64,000 nucleotides of DNA from Flammula alnicola (taxonomy: Eukaryota > Basidiomycota > Agaricomycetes > Agaricales > Strophariaceae), in assembly GCA_015499995.1 (NCBI GenBank), contig JADNRV010000059.1:237529-301528 (forward strand). Direction: 5' to 3'. The notes beneath the pieces are model-generated. The model was given only the letters and a program-made list of their open reading frames with translations. It had not been told where the DNA came from and searched no databases. Numbering within the stretch: the first letter of the stretch is position 1; every line of letters starts with the position of its first letter. Positions 21,939 to 32,928 of this stretch are shown piece after piece. A program made the translations under genes and the position numbers.

Positions 21939-23457
21939 ATGTCGTCTCAGGACTCTACGGCCAAAGACGGTTTACCTGGCTTCGACGCAGCTGTCAGCTC
22001 ATTGGACAACTATATCGCGCTTCGTGCGCTTTATGGTCGTTTGCCTAGTGTCACCGTCCGTTACCTGGCTGATGAGCTCGTGGCGGTTGTCAAGCCTATT
22101 GTGCGTAGTGATTGACTCCATCAATGGTACTCAATCCTTTTTAAAGCTGATGCGTCCGTTTCACGCGTTTTTCATAGCTCCCTTGGGCCGCAACAACAGA
22201 CGTACTGCTCGCCAATCAAGCAGCCTGCGACTTGTTACTTCACATGCGCAAAGAACACCTGTCACTCAAAGACCTTGCAGGCCTCGGATACCAGCCACCT
22301 CAACCCCTTATTGCTTTGCTCAACATAACCTATCGAATTTATACTCATAGGAACCCGAAGAGTGCGGAAGCGTTGAAGGGTAAGGAGCGCGACCATATTT
22401 CCGAAGCCCAGCTCAGGGAGAACGCCAAGCGCACCGCCAAGGAGGTAAGATACTACATTTTTCGTTCATCTCTTGTTTAACTTTACTGCCAGGCTCGTCG
22501 TCGCCGCGTCAAATCCAAGGCCGCCCTCACTGATACTGATGAAGACATGGAACCTGTTGTTATTACCGGTGACTGCGAGACACCCCAGTTCAGGGAGAGC
22601 CAGTAAATGGTCCACTCTATTTTGTTTATCCTGACTAACACCAAACTTATTAGATGCATGTCGACGACACCTCTGTCTCGAAGGATGCCAGTCCCGCACC
22701 GTCCGCTGAAGCTCCGAAGGGTAAGACGCCCCCTACTCGGCCCCGTAACATGGTCAAGGAAACCACTGTGCGTGCATTTTTGATTATACGCCTGTTTCTC
22801 AGACCGCTGATTACACGCGTCGTTCATCCTTAGTCCGAGCTCGCCCCGAGGTGCGCTTTCTCCCCTTGGCACTCATCTCAGGCGTAGATACTAACTCCCG
22901 GAATACCGTAAGGCCTCAAAGTATGCTCTTCGTGGTAGCAGCAAGGGGACTATATCCAGCAAGCGCCAGCGGTCCACTGCGTCCATTATGACCGTCACCG
23001 CCAGTCCTTTGCCTGGTACGCTAATTTTCCGCGTGAAACGCTCCTTATGCTCATACGCGCAGCTTCAGCCATTGTTAGTGATCCTCAAGTTGCGGATGCT
23101 CTTGACCGCGTTAAAGCCTTACAGGACGAGGAACAGTTGACTGTTTCTACTCGTCGAGGTATCCTTAAAACGCGCGAGATTCTACTTGGTCAACTTGACG
23201 AACACAACTATCATCTGCGCTACAACCTGCGTATGCGCGAGATAGTTATTGGCGAACTTACTCGCTGGAGCGAGGAGCATGACCCTGGTGCGCGCCCGTT
23301 TGCGCGTGTTTCTAAACCCGGTCTGACGCTCTCATTTTTCAACAGGTTGCCCCGTTCCTCGTTAGACGCGTTAACCGTCCTTTCGTCAGACTTCCGACCC
23401 GATACTGTAGCAAGAGGTTTTTCCACTCCAACGCGCGGAAATGTTCACTTCCAGTAG
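21939..23457 (+). CDS. Antisense gene 2 of element E, multi-exon, helix-rich, unrecognised
   Basis: Exon 1 is 21939-22100 (54 codons, MSSQDSTAKDG...), exon 2 is 22178-22444 and a third starts at 22493; both introns are clean GT...AG. Further small exons follow (around 22654-22718, 22824-22850, 22882-23010). The last large exon is 23057-23300, with a probable intron (23310-23344) before the final residues. The C-terminal part (VADALDRVKALQDEEQ...EILLGQLDEHNYHLRYNL) is helical and charged. The same final exon is found as a relic at 33897-35690, and a related ending occurs at 58077-58636. The stop lies only about 50 nt from the end of pol on the other strand, so the two genes converge. No family recognised. 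Confidence 0.65.
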
Positions 23458-23507
23458 TACATCGTCAATTTGTACTTGTTCGCGTAGAGTTTTTCCCTCA
23501 ATGCTAC

Positions 23508-25300
23508 TTATGCATCTTCATCGCTGTCCGATTCTAAGTCCGGCTCGCTTGCATCGTCTAAGTCTCTAATAGGCACCTTGGCAAATGTCAAGTCTTTGGT
23601 ACCATCATAGTCCTCTTCTCCAGGTTCATCTAAGTCCAGCACTTTTTGTAGTCCTCTGGCAGATATCGCGAGCCAGTCTAATACTTTCTCCGGCAGCTCT
23701 ATCTTTTTACGCGCGTAATAAGGGAGTACGCGGAAAGCGCCTACTTTGTGGTGCCATAAAGCGCCATTCATTTCCGCCACTACATATGAACCGCCCATAG
23801 TTCGTCTTATGACTACTACTGGTCCCACATAGCGTGGCTTCATTTTCTTGTCGAGATTGGATTCAATCGAGCTATTTCGGACCAAAATTAAGTCTCCTGG
23901 TTTGAAATCGAAGTCCTTGATCACCGCCTGGCGATCGTTCTCATATTTCAGCAAACGCGCGGCTTTTTCTTCGCTCATGCGTTCCCTCATTTTGTCAATG
24001 TGGACCGAGTGCTTGGCTAACGCTTTGGCGCGGAAACCAATTAACTCCGCATCTGATAATACTCTGCCTGGTAGTTTAACTAACCAGGTGGCTTCAATCA
24101 CATCTAACGGTACAATAGGATGCGCTGCGGTTACCATGAAGAACGGCGAGCAACCCAACCTTTTCCTAACCGAGATGCGGTCCGCCCACAGTACATGATG
24201 CAGGAACCAGAACCACTTAGCGACATTGCCGCCTGTTGCTTTGTATAACATTTGTCTGATGTCCCAATGCGGCCGCTCGATGGACCCATTCGCCGGGAAT
24301 TGTATGGTGATATGCGTATACCCTTTATACCATACTTGTCCGCTAACCAGCGTACAGCGGCTTTGAAGGGTCCACCATTATCTGTCACAATTTCCACTAA
24401 ACATCCCCAACGGCAAATAATGTCTTCAAACATCCATTTCCCAATTGACGCGGCATCCTCAGTTATGAGCGCTCTCGCCTCAGGCCAGGAAGTTAAATGA
24501 CAACGACCGTGAACAATGTATTTACACCCATTTGACTTAGGCGTCATGTGCATAGTATCTGCGTGGACTACCTGGAATACTGACGGAGTGTGCGTTTCAA
24601 TCGGCGGGATTTCTATTAGCGCCTTTTGGCGTTCTTGGCACATGTTGCAGGTTTTAATATACCATACAACGTCCTTAGCCATCTCAGGCCACCAAAACCT
24701 CTGCCCGATCAATTCTTTTGTTGAGTACACTCCGCGATGTCCCAGACTGTCATGCGCTGATTTTAACATATACATGCGGTGCTCTTTCTCCACAACTAAT
24801 TTGTGCATGGAATTTTCCCCGCGTCGATATAGACGCCCTTCTTTATCCAAGAAGAAGTTACTAGCCCAACGCCTGAACTTTTTATACTCCTTTCCTGTTT
24901 TGCAATGATAGGGTTGTACACTTATATCTTGTAACCATTTCTTTACAATGGGTAACAAGGAATCATAATGTGCGCCGATTTTCCCACGGTGTTCCTCTGA
25001 GTAGGGAGTGCGTTTCTCAGGGCTATCCCTCTCCTCCAGATCAGGAAGTAGTTCATTATTTAATATCTTCGATACCAGGACTGAGACTTGCTCGGGTTTA
25101 TGGTCGGTCTTGCTTTGCCAGAACGTACTTAATTCTGTGCGGTCGTTCCGCGCGTCTTTCTGCGCCTTAAGGGTTTCCGCGTCAAAGTCAGCTATCGAGG
25201 TCGCGAAACCTTCGTAATAGCCTCCCTTGTCATCGATTTTATCATAGAACTCGCTGATTGGGATTGGACGAGGTTGACTCGCGTCTGCCATTACTATCTC
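23508..25300 (-). pseudogene. pol: Integrase of element E (one frameshift)
   Basis: The frame from 25291 to 24131 contains the zinc-binding HHCC part (HDSLGHRGVYST...CNMCQER) and the DDE core: Asp in VVHADTMHM, Asp in IVTDNGGPF, and Glu in the IERPHWDIRQ block. That last block lies in a different frame, so a one-base loss near 24295 breaks the enzyme. The second half (24251-23508) has the GPY/F-type C-terminal domain (PRYVGPVVVIRRT) and an acidic tail (ESDSDEDA). It lacks a recognisable chromodomain. A short segment 'PIPIxEFxDKID-x2-GGY' is duplicated in tandem at 25240-25380. Confidence 0.88.
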
Positions 25301-25323
25301 TATACAGTATCCCCCTCTGGTAT

Positions 25324-26442
25324 CTATTTTGTCGCGGAATTCTTCAATCGGAATTGGCTGAGGCTCAGTTGGGTCCGCAATGATAACTTCAGGCGCCCTC
25401 CTGGGTCCTCTTCGTCTTCATCAATATTAGAGTATTCATCATCCCCTGGGTAACGCTGTCTGCGCGATAATCCATCAGGGCCGAATGTCGCTCCTGCTTT
25501 ATGTCTAAGCGTGAAATGGAATAGCTTGATATTATCTATCCATCTATTAATAGTTGCATTAGGCATCATGTCAGGATTTTCCAACATTCCAATGATATAG
25601 GATGCGTCTGTCTCTACGATGAGTTTTCGCACGCCTATTAGCCAGGTTTTACACGCGTATAACGCCCGCATCATTCCAAATAATTCGCGCTTGGGCTGTG
25701 AGAAGCGTGCTTCTCTCTCGTTAAGGGGTATGGACCCGAAACGCGCGTAGAATTTGTTCTTTGGGTTTTCCGCGTCTTCTTGAAAGATGTAATACCCGAC
25801 CGCTTTGTAGGATGTATCGACAGCTAACACTACCGCGCCTTGTCCATCATAATCAATAGGTCGCAGAGCTTTAACTACTAACAGTCCATCTTTGAGCATT
25901 TGCATACTCTCTTCCTGGTCAGGACCCCATTCAAACGGCGCATCGTCTTTTAATACTTTACTGAGATGCTTGGCTCTTCTACTGAAGTTTGGTATGAAGA
26001 TGCGCAATACGCCCACAGTGCCAATAAACGCGCGTATTCCGCTCTTGTCTTCGCACGGTCCCCAGTTCGTAATGACTTTGATTCTTTCTGTAGTGGGTTT
26101 CCGCCCTTCAAAGGTACACAAGTGCCCTACTACCAGTATTTCACTAGCGCAGATTACGGTTTTATGTCCTGAGAACGTTCCCCCACAATATTTCATTCTC
26201 TGGAGTATGCGGTTAACATTATTCATATGTTCCCATACAAACCGCCGTATCCCCTTATTTTCTGCGATGGTCTCGTATTCACCATCTTTATTTTGGTACC
26301 GCGAAGCTGGACCGCGGACCGGGACATCATCAATGTAAGGGATAGTATAGTCTGGTATTTCTGGTTGTAAGATATGCGTTACATCGTCGTGAAAGATAGG
26401 GACCGAGTTTGTCCAACCCATAGGTAGCGTTACTAGTCTCAT
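25324..26442 (-). pseudogene. pol: Reverse transcriptase palm end and RNase H of element E
   Basis: The stretch starts with RLVTLPMGWTNSVPIFHDDV and has an intact YIDD box (TIPYIDDVPV). The wording 'GWTNSVPIFHDDV' differs from the usual gypsy 'FGL-NAPATFQ', so this belongs to a distinct fungal Ty3-like lineage. RNase H follows: VLAVDTSYKAVGYY (Asp), the Glu in QPKRELFGMM, LIVETDASYIIGML (Asp) and a DGLSR ending. It is joined to the upstream fingers domain by a frame change at about 26445. Confidence 0.88.
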
Positions 26443-28139
26443 CGCGCCAAAGGGGTTTGGAACGTCGTTAAGTCCCTCGAACTTTCCGCGAGTAATCTTT
26501 CGTCATATCCAACAAATAGGTCGAACATACCACCGCACGCTCGCCCCGCAAAATGCGATGCCAATTCGTCCGTCGCGGGCGGTACTCCTGAGTGCGCTAT
26601 GGTCACCGCGTTGAGTGGTTCCAGACTATGCACGATCCTCAGTTTCCCATTCTTCTTTAGTACAGCGAACCAGCGCGAACGATAGGGCGAGTTGGAAGGC
26701 TCATATACATTGGAGCGTCTTTTATCTATGATCATATCACACAATTCCTTATATATTCCTGGCGGGATAGGTATGTTTTTCAACACCCAAGGCTTATGCT
26801 CTATTGTTGGGATTTCTACCGGTGGAAAGTATTCTTCTTTGAAGCGCCCTTTCTCGGTTTCATCCCAGGCGAACGCTTCGTTTTGTAGCATCATAAGGTG
26901 GTGCATTAATTTCTTTTCCTCATCCCACAAGAATTCTTCTGAGTGTACCTCATCAAATTGCTGTTTTCTTTCCTCAGTATATCGCCCTGTAGGTACGAAG
27001 TCCGGTGGATTGGGAGTCAGAGTCGGCATTTCTGCTAAAGGATCACCTTTGATATCACGCTTGATTCTGAAGCGCTCAGGCAAGTCCTGGAAAACTGGCT
27101 TTACTTTCTTTGCCACAGGTTTATACTTCTTTCCCGCGAACTGACTCTTCATCTGAATGATTTGAGCTTTAGTCCTGGGAGGAGACTGCGCCTTTGATTT
27201 GGGTTTTGCGCGGGTTTTTACGCGCGCACCGTCCAGTATTTCCTGCGTGTAAAACTGCTTCCCGCCGTATCGTTGACCCATAATTTCTTTATTTTCTCTT
27301 TTTCGCTATCCTCAATGTCCGCGTGTTCCGCGCTTGTCGAGAACGCGTTCATTAACCCGGCTTGGGTAAATGTTCCATTCTGCGATGTAGTGTATCCTAC
27401 TATCTTCACCTCTTTTGTATTCTCATCATAGTCGAATACCACGGCCGTCTCTCCTTGACTGTTCATCAACTCATCGAGATCTGAAAAGCCTGCCCAGTCC
27501 CTTTCCTTAGGTACTTGGGTGGCCGCCCGCGTTCATAAGTAGGTAACACTACTTTTCGGCCAGACTGAGGGTCAGTCAGTGTGATTGTTTGATCGCCGTC
27601 CGTCGCGTTCTGAATGTTACTTGCGGTTAACACGTCAAACGGACGCCCTAATAGGATTTTATATGCCGGGCCATTTATGATATGGACTTGTAACAAGAGC
27701 GTCATGTCGCGCACTTGAATGGTATATTACGCGCCAAACCTAAGGTTGATTCTATATGGCCTTGGGCGCTTTGCATGTTAATCGTTATTCCGGGATTCCA
27801 GCTGATTCCCAGTGTTACCGCTATATCTTTAGACATCGAGACAATTTGTGACCCGCTGTCCAATAGTGCTTCTTCCTCGTCAACATTGTTAACTGTTGGA
27901 TAGATAGCTCTAAGGGCGTGCGAGTCTCTCGCGCCATAGATAGTCTTCGGTTTCTCTCCTTCCGGTAAATCATTCAGGTACTGCACTATGGGATCATGCA
28001 CCATAATGGCACCCTTTGGGCCATCCTCACAGTCTTCTGTTAGGACCATATAGCCCGCGTACGGTAGATCTTCTAACATTATGCTATCTTCAGGTACTTC
28101 TGCGATAAGTACGTTGCTATTAGCGGGCGCGCTATTCAC
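26439..28139 (-). pseudogene. pol: Protease, linker and RT fingers of element E
   Basis: From right to left: protease with active-site EALLDSGSQIVSM (28139-27702), protease flap and end AYKILLGRPFDVL (27714-27466), a linker (27469-27218), and RT fingers/palm (27281-26439) with RSRWFAVLKKNGKLRIVHSL and the first catalytic Asp in MFDLFVGYDE. The four pieces are in different but overlapping frames, each shifted by one base, either because of single-base indels in the element or in the assembly. Homologous order is kept in element F. Confidence 0.85.
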
Positions 28140-28670
28140 TATTCCTTCATCGCTTTCTGATTCTTCTGAGTCGGTACATCTTCAACCGTGGCGCGAAGTG
28201 GTTGTTCGTGGGCGTAGTAGGAACGCGCACACGCGTAACTTGACGCGCCATTTCTTTCATGACTGCCGGTGATGACCTAGCACTTGACCGATTGTTGCGC
28301 CAATAGGCGTGTTTAGTATGGCTTCGGCAACCTCTCGGTTTAACGCGCCTTTCTGTACTGGGGCCTGAGTTCGGTACGCAGGTCCTTCCTTCTCAGGCGC
28401 CGGTCTCTCTTTGTCTGTTCTCGCAACTTCGGTGAGTGGAGGGACTTCGAGGAATGGCAACTCTGGGGGCGGTTGGGTGTCCGCGGATTCCTGGACCTCA
28501 GGTTCAGCAATTCTAACCGTGCGTTTCGCCGCAGGTCTTGGTGGTATTACAACTTCAACTGTTTTCTTGTTTTTCCGCATGTTTCTTGTCTGACTAAAAT
28601 TATATAGGTCCTCCGGGGCTTTCGATGAAGGGAACTTAGTCATTCTCCCAGCACCAGCTATTCCCTTCAT
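28140..28670 (-). pseudogene. pol: N-terminal part of pol ORF, element E
   Basis: ATG at 28670 lies eight bases after the gag stop TGA (28679-28681). The product begins KGIAGAGRMTK...SKAPEDL, which matches the start of pol in element F (63902). The segment is Pro/Glu/Lys-rich and leads to the protease; frame changes occur between 28260 and 28140. The own start codon suggests that pol is made by reinitiation after gag rather than by ribosomal frameshifting. Confidence 0.65.
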
Positions 28671-28678
28671 TGAACGGT

Positions 28679-30192
28679 TCAGAAATCCGAATCCTCCAGA
28701 TCCTCAGACTCAACACCCCTTGTCCTGCGAGAAATAAGGTATTGATGTACGTCCTCTATGTCAAGGAGGTCCAATAATTCCTCTACTTTATCTTGCGTTT
28801 GGGGCGGTTGCGGCTGAGCGATCTGTGCTAACTGTATAATACCCGGCGCATTTACTCCAGTATAGAAACTGTTTCTATTTGCCGCGGATTGTAGAGCCGC
28901 TGTCGTCTTTTTCTGACACGCGTGTTCTACGCGTTCTTTTGTCGTTGCTCCGCCTTCATATGGAACGGGACGCCCATCGATCATTCTGACGCGCCCTAGC
29001 GAATCTACAGTGATCCAGCCAGCGTCTAGGTGATGTGCACGATGCGAACATTCATTTTTCATATGACCGTCTTCGCCACAGTAGAAACATCCACTGCTTC
29101 GAGGCGCATTGTTCCCGCGTACATCGGCTGCTGTGGTCTATACAGCTGTGGTAACGGTGGACCCATAGGAGGCATAAACTGCTGTTGGCTGACTTGACGC
29201 TGCATAGTGGACTGTTGTTGCATTAGACGTGCCAATTCGCCTAACTGATTAGACATTTTGGCTTCGCGCGCCTCTAGTTGTTTTTCGCGTATATTGAACT
29301 GGTCTTTGAGCGCGGCTACCGTTTGATTTACTTCCTCGATTTTAATAGAGGTAGAGCTGATCCTTTCATAGCCGCCTCCACCGTCCGCATTTTTGTATGT
29401 GACTCGCGAACCCTTAGCCATGTCAATCGCCGCGTCAATGGTCTCATTCAATTTGTACTTGTCTTCTGGTCGTCGGACAGCAGCAGTAGCCGCGCTAGTG
29501 CCGATTCTGTCTAATAAGTCCAGTTGATTTTGTATTAATTGTCTGAACTCGGGGGTCAAGCATGACAGGAACATGTCTACAGCTTCGCGGTTAGACAACA
29601 GTACCGGTTCTTCCTGGAGTCTCAAGGCTTCTGCGCGGAACGCGCGTTTTAACGCTTGGAGATCAGACAAGTCCGACATGCTAATCCCGCGATGCTGTTT
29701 GCACACAGTTTGCAGTCTTTTCAACGAGCCTCTGTCCTCGTCCATGGCTTCTTCATATTCTTCAATAACTTCTTTCTTGAACCTCTTCCAATCTTTGCTT
29801 TTGTAATTCTCCAGCGTTTCCCACTCTCTTTCCGTGCGCGCATCCGCGTATTTCCCCAGCGTTCTAATTCTTTCATCATCGTCTGTAACATTATGCTTCG
29901 CGTATAAATCTTCCATTCGCTTAATGAATCTATTCAACTCTGCCGGTTTTTCCGCGTCAAACTTGGGTGCGTCCCTTGATGAAGGCATAGGCATTTTGGA
30001 TGCCGCTGCTGACATCGTGGCGACCGCTGGCGCTTGAGCAGGAGCAGAGGTTGGGGTAGACATTTGGGAGAAGGGAGGGATTTCGGTAGAGGGGATACTT
30101 CTACGCGTATATTCTCTGGTGTATGGTTCTAATCCTGGAAGAAGTCCTGCGCTTAACGAGTTTTGCGTAAGTCTGGCTCTTGTTTCGGGCAC
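28679..30192 (-). CDS. gag: Gag of element E (two overlapping frames)
   Basis: The capsid-like part is 30192-29059; the first in-frame ATG is 30063 (MSTPTSAPAQAPAV), and the open frame upstream lacks a start. Key blocks are KFDAEKPAELNRFIKRMEDLY, LKRLQTVCKQHRGI and FLSCLTPEFRQLI, followed by a helical region and a Gln/Met/Pro-rich tract. A one-base shift near 29095 then gives a zinc knuckle CFYCGEDGHMKNEC (C-x2-C-x4-H-x4-C) and a C-terminal tail ending EDLEDSDF at 28679. Gag would package the RNA and form virus-like particles in the cytoplasm. Confidence 0.85.
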
Positions 30193-30418
30193 AGAGGAAG
30201 ACGCGGGAACCGTAGTTGCTCGTGCGGTAGTTCTTGATCTTTCAGAATTCGGTTGACTCGACGATGGCCTAGTCTGTCTATTGGTTGACCTACTCGGTGG
30301 AGCAGATGGTCCCGGAATTGTGACCTTTTATGGTCTTGTAATTTTACGCGTCTAGTGCGAACACTAAACTGCGCGTGTTTTTGTTTTTGAAACTCGAAAA
30401 CGACTTGTCCTTTCACCC

Positions 30419-30436
30419 CCCTCGCGGTGGGCTCCA
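30419..30436 (-). promoter_or_regulatory. Primer-binding site of element E
   Basis: On the minus strand, one base after the LTR end (CACTTTAA), the sequence TGGAGCCCACCGCGAGGG follows. Starting with TGG it fits pairing with the CCA end of a tRNA; I cannot name the tRNA without a tRNA set from the host. Its position fixes 30438-31881 as the 5' LTR. Confidence 0.7.
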
Positions 30437-30437
30437 G

Positions 30438-31881
30438 TTAAAGTGCTAGGTTTCGTCTATGTTGGAAATGATCTAGCTAGTGGTGCAGAAAGAACTCTAC
30501 ACTCAACACAACCAAACCACAAAACCAACAACTTGACTAGACGTAGTCTTGTGTGCGAGTCTCGGGGGTAAAGTATGAAAAAGGAGAAGTGCTTCGACTT
30601 GTAAACAAGTCTACGCGGGTTTTGGTATGGGGCGGGTTTTAGTTCCGTAGAACTGGTGTGGTGACTTTCTAACTTCAAAACAATGCCGACTCGGACTTCC
30701 TTTAACTTGACGACTGATACGAACTGTTGACTTTAACTGGACTTTAACAACCTGTAACTTTCATGCAGTGACCGCGACGAGTATGCACTACAACTTTCAC
30801 GCTACCACGACGGGATCGCGCTACAACTTTCACGTGGTCACGACGGGCGCACGCTACACTTTACAGAAACACACGTCAAACTCTGGTTAACTACTTCTCA
30901 AGCTTGCAATGGTCGCAAAGCTGTTTTGAAGCGTCAAATGTTGGTCTTTATTAAATTAAGTCCAGTGCGACGAGGTTAAATCGTTCCCTTAAGTGTTTTC
31001 ACTGGTTTTAAAGCGTCAACTGTGGGGTGGATTGCCTACCCTACTACGTGCGTTACAAGCGTATTTTATACCTACTGAGCGCCAAGCCTCTACATGTTGC
31101 ATATGATTCTACGCGTCTAATAGCACTATTTCTACTGGTTCATGGTGTCGTGATTACGGGTCCGTTCGGTAACGTTACTGGTGAGTCCCCGTTTTCTGGC
31201 GTATGTTTGGTTTCAAGAATGAACCGCTATGTCGCGGAACACCCTCTTTTGGGATCAATACAGTTGGGTCCGTATTTAGACACATTATTGCCCGATTGGG
31301 ATGCACGGCACATTCGACGCGGGTTCCCTTTTGCCGGTGCGGCACGGTCGTCGGTCAAGTCGGAGCCGCCGCCTCTATAGCGGCGTTTCCCGCGTGCTTC
31401 ACAATGAGCTGGTTTTTGGAGAGTTCGGCTTGTTCGGAACCGAACTACTCGGCCGTTCTACATGTGTAACGGACAAGTGGGTGCGTGGAACAATGTGGAT
31501 TGTCTGGTCACGTGTTCTTTGGGTCGCGATCGACGCGTCTAACGCCGCGTCCATACTAGACTATCCGTGCCTCAAAGCTTCGGGATTCTCATTCTACGCG
31601 GGTTCCTCTGGTCGAAGCCTCTTGTTTGATTCGCAGGTACACACGGAGGTCATGCTTCTTTGGCATCAACCTTGGTTCTACGCGTACTTCTGAGCTTACT
31701 AGCTAGATCCGCCGGACCGTAGATAGTTACTTCCGCTGTACTAGATTAGGTGGTTTCCCGTATGTAACCTACTTAGTCGGCCAGCACGAGGTATGCTGCC
31801 TACCCTTGTTTCCCTAGTGTAATAGATTGATTGATTGGGAAATCGCGAAATTTCACGGGTGGACCGCGCCGCGCCCCATCA
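30438..31881 (-). mobile_element. 5' LTR of element E
   Basis: The 1,444-bp LTR matches 16883-18329 nearly throughout. TTTTATA at 31064-31070 (minus TATAAAA) is the likely core promoter for genomic RNA. The right flank (31882 onward) is a spliced gene on the plus strand, unrelated to the sequence left of the other LTR. Confidence 0.9.
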
Positions 31882-31894
31882 CCGCCACCCTGAG

Positions 31895-32817
31895 TATGGA
31901 GAATGCTCACAAGCAGGTACAAGCTGCCATGACACCCCCAACATCTGCATCATTGCATGAGAGATCAACAACGGAGGAAATACCAAAGGTTCCAGATGTT
32001 CAACATCCTCCAGAACTGGCTGCATCTACTGCGATGGAGTCGGTGGTTCCTCTCGAAGAAGTAAAGGACATTGGAATAGGTGGAGATAAGGGTTTAGGCA
32101 GCAGAGAGATCAGGTCGCAGAAGGCATCTCCACCATTCAAAGTACATGTGATTTGCGATCTTATTGAGATGATACTTACTATACTCCTTTTACTAGTTGT
32201 TGCTGAAAAATCCCCTGTGAGTCTTTCTCCTTCTTTCTGTTGGCTGTTAGTCTGTTATTCTGTTACTGACACAGTCTTCTCTAGGACATACTCTGCTCAA
32301 GTTACCTCTGGCCCCGTGGTCTCTCGTCTTGATGCCCTCAAATTGAATGGTATGTTCGTTGACCCTTGCTCTTGTTCTTCGTTAATGGATACCTCTCATC
32401 TCCAGCTACAAAATCTATAAAAAGCGAAATCATCACAGTGCCATCAAGCTCAGGCTTGCCTTCTGCTTGTGAAAGTGTTCTCACCACACCTTTGGCATCC
32501 CCGAATCCACTGAATGCGGCCCTTTTCAAGTTTTCGATGAATAGCTTTCTTGCTACGTTGACACAATATCACGCTGACTAATTGTAGGAATCTTTTCGGG
32601 TATGAATACTGCAAGACGACTAAACGCGCTATGAAGCAAGAGGTGAAGGAAGCATTTGAAGTGCTCTCAGATAGCGAGAAGCTGGTCAGTTTGTTTCTCG
32701 AGCATTCTGCAATCTTTTAACTAATTGAATGTCTAATTTAAGAAATGGACTGCTCTGCATAAAGAGAAACTAGCACAAAAGAAGGAAGCGCAAAATGCTG
32801 TGGCCATGGGGCAGTGA
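31895..32817 (+). CDS. Small spliced gene abutting the E LTR, unrecognised
   Basis: ATG 31895 lies 14 nt from the LTR end, so the true start may be lost. Exons: about 31895-32143, 32199-32218, 32285-32350, 32406-32530, 32588-32693 and 32744-32817, with GT...AG introns such as 32144-32198 and 32694-32743. The product has a Ser/Thr/Pro-rich, low-complexity N-terminal half and a compact basic C-terminal part (FGYEYCKTTKRAMKQEVKE, then LSDSEKLKWTALHKEKLAQ) likely to be helical. No family was recognised; the end vaguely resembles HMG-box helix 3, too weakly to call. It could be another accessory gene of a retroelement or a host gene. Confidence 0.5.
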
Positions 32818-32928
32818 ATGGGCAACGTGGCTCGAGGGTGGGGTGGCGAGGGTCAATATGACATGCTACGTGTTGGTTCTTTTCGGTTCATTTCAGTACA
32901 CTGTATCATGTAGTACATGTAGGGGTAT

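Larger units (their letters stand above)
16883..31881 (-). mobile_element. Element E: 15-kb Ty3-like LTR retrotransposon with antisense genes
   Basis: Two LTRs (16883-18329 and 30438-31881) flank 12.1 kb. On the minus strand the order is 5' LTR, primer-binding site (30419-30436), gag, protease, reverse transcriptase, RNase H, integrase (to 23508), then about 5.2 kb that holds two spliced genes on the plus strand, then polypurine tract (18330-18344) and 3' LTR. By eye the two LTRs differ at roughly twenty positions, mostly C/T or G/A at CpG. No target-site duplication is visible: the left flank is a gag relic and the right flank a different gene, so one side was probably rearranged. Gag-pol carries several single-base frame breaks. 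Confidence 0.9.

Noticed and set aside
32588..32817. HMG-box call for the small spliced gene
   Set aside because: Only a weak resemblance of 'LSDSEK-x-W' to HMG helix 3; the remainder does not fit.
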